From the NCBI GenBank assembly GCA_015680685.1, contig MNCI01004374.1, positions 75,087 through 124,696 of the forward strand: a stretch of 49,610 nt of DNA, in the 5' to 3' direction. Both the position numbers and the translations under genes were made by a program. The notes under the pieces were generated by a model. That model was not told the origin of the DNA, ran no database searches, and saw only the letters and a list, made by a program, of their open reading frames with translations. This document shows, piece by piece, positions 47,518-49,610 of the stretch. Within the stretch, counting starts at the first letter, position 1. Each line of letters begins with the position of its first letter. The DNA comes from Gnetum montanum (taxonomy: Eukaryota; Streptophyta; Gnetopsida; Gnetales; Gnetaceae).

Positions 47518-48060
47518 TTACCAGTTGAGCCATAGATTAGTGTCCACACATCTTTTCAGAACTTGCTCAAGGTGGTTCAAGGCTTGATCGAACGTGACCC
47601 CATAAGTAGAGAAGTCATCCATGAGGACTTCTACCACATTGCCAATTTGCTGCTGGAAGATGCTAAGGACAAGGCATTGGAAAGTGGCAGGCACATTACA
47701 TAGGCCAAAAGGCATCTTCTTGTATGCAAAAGTCCCCCAGGGACTTGTGAAAGTTGTCCTGGCCTGGTCCTCTGGTGCAATTTGGATTTGGTTATAGCCA
47801 CTATAACCATCCAAAAAGCTGTAATAACGATGTCCTGCAATGGTGTCCAACACCTGGTCCACAAATGGGAGTGGGAAGTGATCTTTGAAGGTAGCCATGT
47901 TGAGCAATCGAAAATCTATACAAACCCTCCATTTTCCACCCTTCTTTAGCACAATAACGAGTGGGCTGATCCATTTGCTATCAGCAATGGAACAGATGAA
48001 CCTCACCTTTAGCAACTGCTCGATTTCATCTTTGACGACCTGCTTTAGTTTGGGGTTCAA
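47518..48060 (-). pseudogene. pol: Reverse transcriptase of element C (open core)
   Basis: A 180-codon open frame covering the RT core: IADSKWISPLVIVLKKGGK, WRVCIDFRLLN, FPLPFVDQVLDTIAG, YSFLDGYSGYNQI, GTFAYKKMPFGLCN and VEVLMDDFSTYG. The catalytic Asp pair is intact; the residue before MDD is Leu where B has Phe. The frame ends at a TAA inside an A8 run (about 47511-47520), where B has CAAAAGAG, so both a stop and a length change occur there. Confidence 0.85.
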
Positions 48061-48099
48061 TCACCTTTGTGGTTGTCATCGTGGCTTCATGGAGGGGTC

Positions 48100-49000
48100 A
48101 ATATAAATTCGATGTTGGCAGACCCTAGGATCAACTCCGGTTAACTCAATATATGACCATGCAAAAGCAGCATCCCATTTATTCACCACCTTTAGCAACT
48201 TTTTCTTTTGTTCAGGCGCAAGGGTGGCATTGATAATTATCGGTTTCCCATTCTACAAAAATGCATATTCTAAGTGGGATGGTAAGGATTTGAGCTCCAA
48301 GGGCTCTTGTTTGAAGCTTTCAGGGATTTGCAGCTTTCCCCAATCATCATGGTTATCAACAGTGGATACTTGTTGATGAATCTCTTCCAAGTTATCCATT
48401 TTTTTCATGTAGGCTTGTACAAGCCCCTCAGATGGTTCCATGCACAAAGTGCTACTCGCAAGATCAGCGATCAGCCACTGGGTTCCTTCTTGATTTGTGG
48501 CTGTTGCGTACAGGCATTGTTGAACTAGCGATTCTTTAGTACACTGACTGCATGCTTGAATGGATGTCCGCTTGGCAGACCATAACTTCTGCACACAGTT
48601 GCACCCGAAGTGATTGTACACAATGCATGGAACGCATTTATTCTCGATCTTTCCAAAAGGATTTTCCTTTGAAATTTCAAGGGAAAGATCTCAGAGTCGT
48701 AGTCTTGCATCCACCATGCTCAGCCAGGCTCTTCCCATTATGATTGGGAATTCCCCTTGTAATTTTCCACACAGATGACAAGGAAATCAGCAGGATAGGA
48801 TCACCTACAAATGATGGTCACAATGTCTTCTACCAATCCCAAGGGAATAGTAATGGATTGGTATGCTAGCTTGACCCAAATGTTGCTCTTCTTTAACGGG
48901 GGCAGTTCCAATTCTTGTACATGTCATGTAAGATCAAATTGACTCCTGACCCTGAATCCAGAAGAGCTTTACATGGCTCATTCCCTGCCACCTAAAGATA
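48100..49000 (-). pseudogene. Protease and linker of element C
   Basis: The protease active site reads ALLDSGSG (about 48975-48945), in an otherwise broken frame. The linker to RT, 48621-48253, is open for 122 codons and matches B (ATNQEGTQWLIADLA, SFKQEPLELKSLP). Confidence 0.65.
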
Positions 49001-49425
49001 GATGAGGGGGCTTCCCAGATCAGTTAATTTCTAGGGAAGATTCCCTACCTTTATCCAATCGGTCACAACATGTGTGAGCATGACTGTTTGTACATTGGAG
49101 GATGTTTGGTTTGAAGGCTACTCTAGTAGTGGAACAGTGGAGGCGCTTTGACGTTCAAAGGAACTAGCCATAGGTGTATGTGAGGGTATGCTTAGATTAT
49201 TGGGTCAAAAAAGGGACGTTTTCGTGATTTGGATTCTGGTTCACTCAGCTGAGGTGCCGGTTGTAGGTTGATAGCCCTCGTAGCGTTTCGTTGCTGTGGC
49301 TGTGGTGGTATCTCCCCCTGCATAGGTGGAGTAGGTGGTAGTTGAGTGGAATGTTGTGGAGAAGGAACGATAGGAGAAGGTGATGGAGGATAGTAGAGAT
49401 GTGGGCTTTCCCCCTGGGTGATGGA
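49001..49425 (-). pseudogene. gag: Gag tail of element C
   Basis: Only the C-terminal, Pro/Gln-rich part of gag is present (TPPMQGEIPPQPQQR-like segment near 49330-49290), matching B from about 18240 to 18480. The capsid and zinc knuckle are missing because similarity stops at about 49430. Confidence 0.55.
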
Positions 49426-49433
49426 GATTGAGG

Positions 49434-49610
49434 TCAGAAATTAATCAATTAACTAGCATTTAACTAATCCTAACATAAGCATCCAATCCCACTCTTCGTA
49501 CACATCCTGAACCCACATATCTACTACTGGGCAACCAAGTGCTACACTTCTAGGCGTACTAAGTAATAACGCTACTACGATTACTAAGTGAATACATGTT
49601 ACGCTCAAAG
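49434..49610 (-). repeat. LTR-like fragment at the right edge
   Basis: Blocks such as CATAAGCATCCAATCCCACTC, GTACACATCCTGAAC and CTACTACTGGGCAACCAAGTG follow the order of the A and C LTRs (compare 39659-39735). Same orientation as element C. It begins in mid-LTR and continues beyond the window. Confidence 0.55.

Larger units (their letters stand above)
39346..49610 (-). mobile_element. Element C: Athila-like Ty3/gypsy retrotransposon, runs off the window
   Basis: A minus-strand element: 3' LTR 39346-40250, polypurine tract 40251-40262, ORF3 40426-43281, spacer, internal polypurine tract 45389-45406, integrase, RNase H, RT, protease, gag tail to about 49425, then LTR-like sequence to the edge. 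Its pol is better preserved than that of B: RT and integrase keep their catalytic residues. ORF3 is broken by stops. An assembly gap (43537-43592) lies upstream of ORF3. The first part of gag is missing. Confidence 0.8.

Overview
The window is nuclear DNA of a repeat-rich seed plant, probably one with a large genome. A gymnosperm is possible, but the sequence does not name the species. It holds one gene that looks intact, a seven-exon purple acid phosphatase of the PAP15/phytase-like type (531 residues, plus strand, 30318-36545), set in about 42 kb of retrotransposon and other repeat DNA. Nothing bacterial, viral or organellar was recognised.

Layout. 1-480: no gene seen. 481-1428 and 9981-11102: two halves of a degraded, plus-strand, multi-exon gene-like remnant. 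1429-9980: element A, a minus-strand Athila-like Ty3/gypsy element with both LTRs, a tRNA-Asp primer site, gag and a third ORF, but no pol. 11700-15040: gag-protease debris of a different Ty3/gypsy element, minus strand. 15041-28173: element B, a plus-strand Athila-like element with LTR, gag, protease, RT, RNase H, integrase, ORF3 and a second LTR that stops at a single N (28174). 28175-30317: AT-rich DNA with a possible old LTR and a perfect 33-bp tandem duplication. 30318-36545: the phosphatase gene, with an antisense LINE fragment in intron 2. 37648-38616: a diverged solo LTR with an internal tandem duplication. 39346-49610: element C, minus strand, with its 3' LTR, ORF3, integrase, RNase H, RT, protease and a gag tail that runs straight into LTR-like sequence at the right edge.

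Elements A, B and C belong to one wider family. The evidence is the LTR ends (TGATG...CATCA), the G-rich polypurine tract, an RT box containing MDDFSTYG, and a primer site matching the tRNA-Asp 3' end. All three carry a third reading frame of about 925-950 codons between the pol position and the 3' LTR. It has a globular N-terminal half and a long Glu/Gln/Lys-rich probable coiled coil.

The most interesting pattern concerns ORF3. In each element it is preceded, 410-480 bp upstream, by a cluster of self-complementary CpG motifs followed by a TATA box. The LTR promoters have the same arrangement. In A and C the palindrome type in front of ORF3 matches the type in that element's own LTR. This suggests a second, U3-like promoter for ORF3. 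Element A has lost pol but keeps gag, the spacer, this promoter-like block and ORF3. Coding regions of B and of the gag/ORF3 genes carry many in-frame stops, mostly explained by C-to-T change, so these copies are probably inactive.
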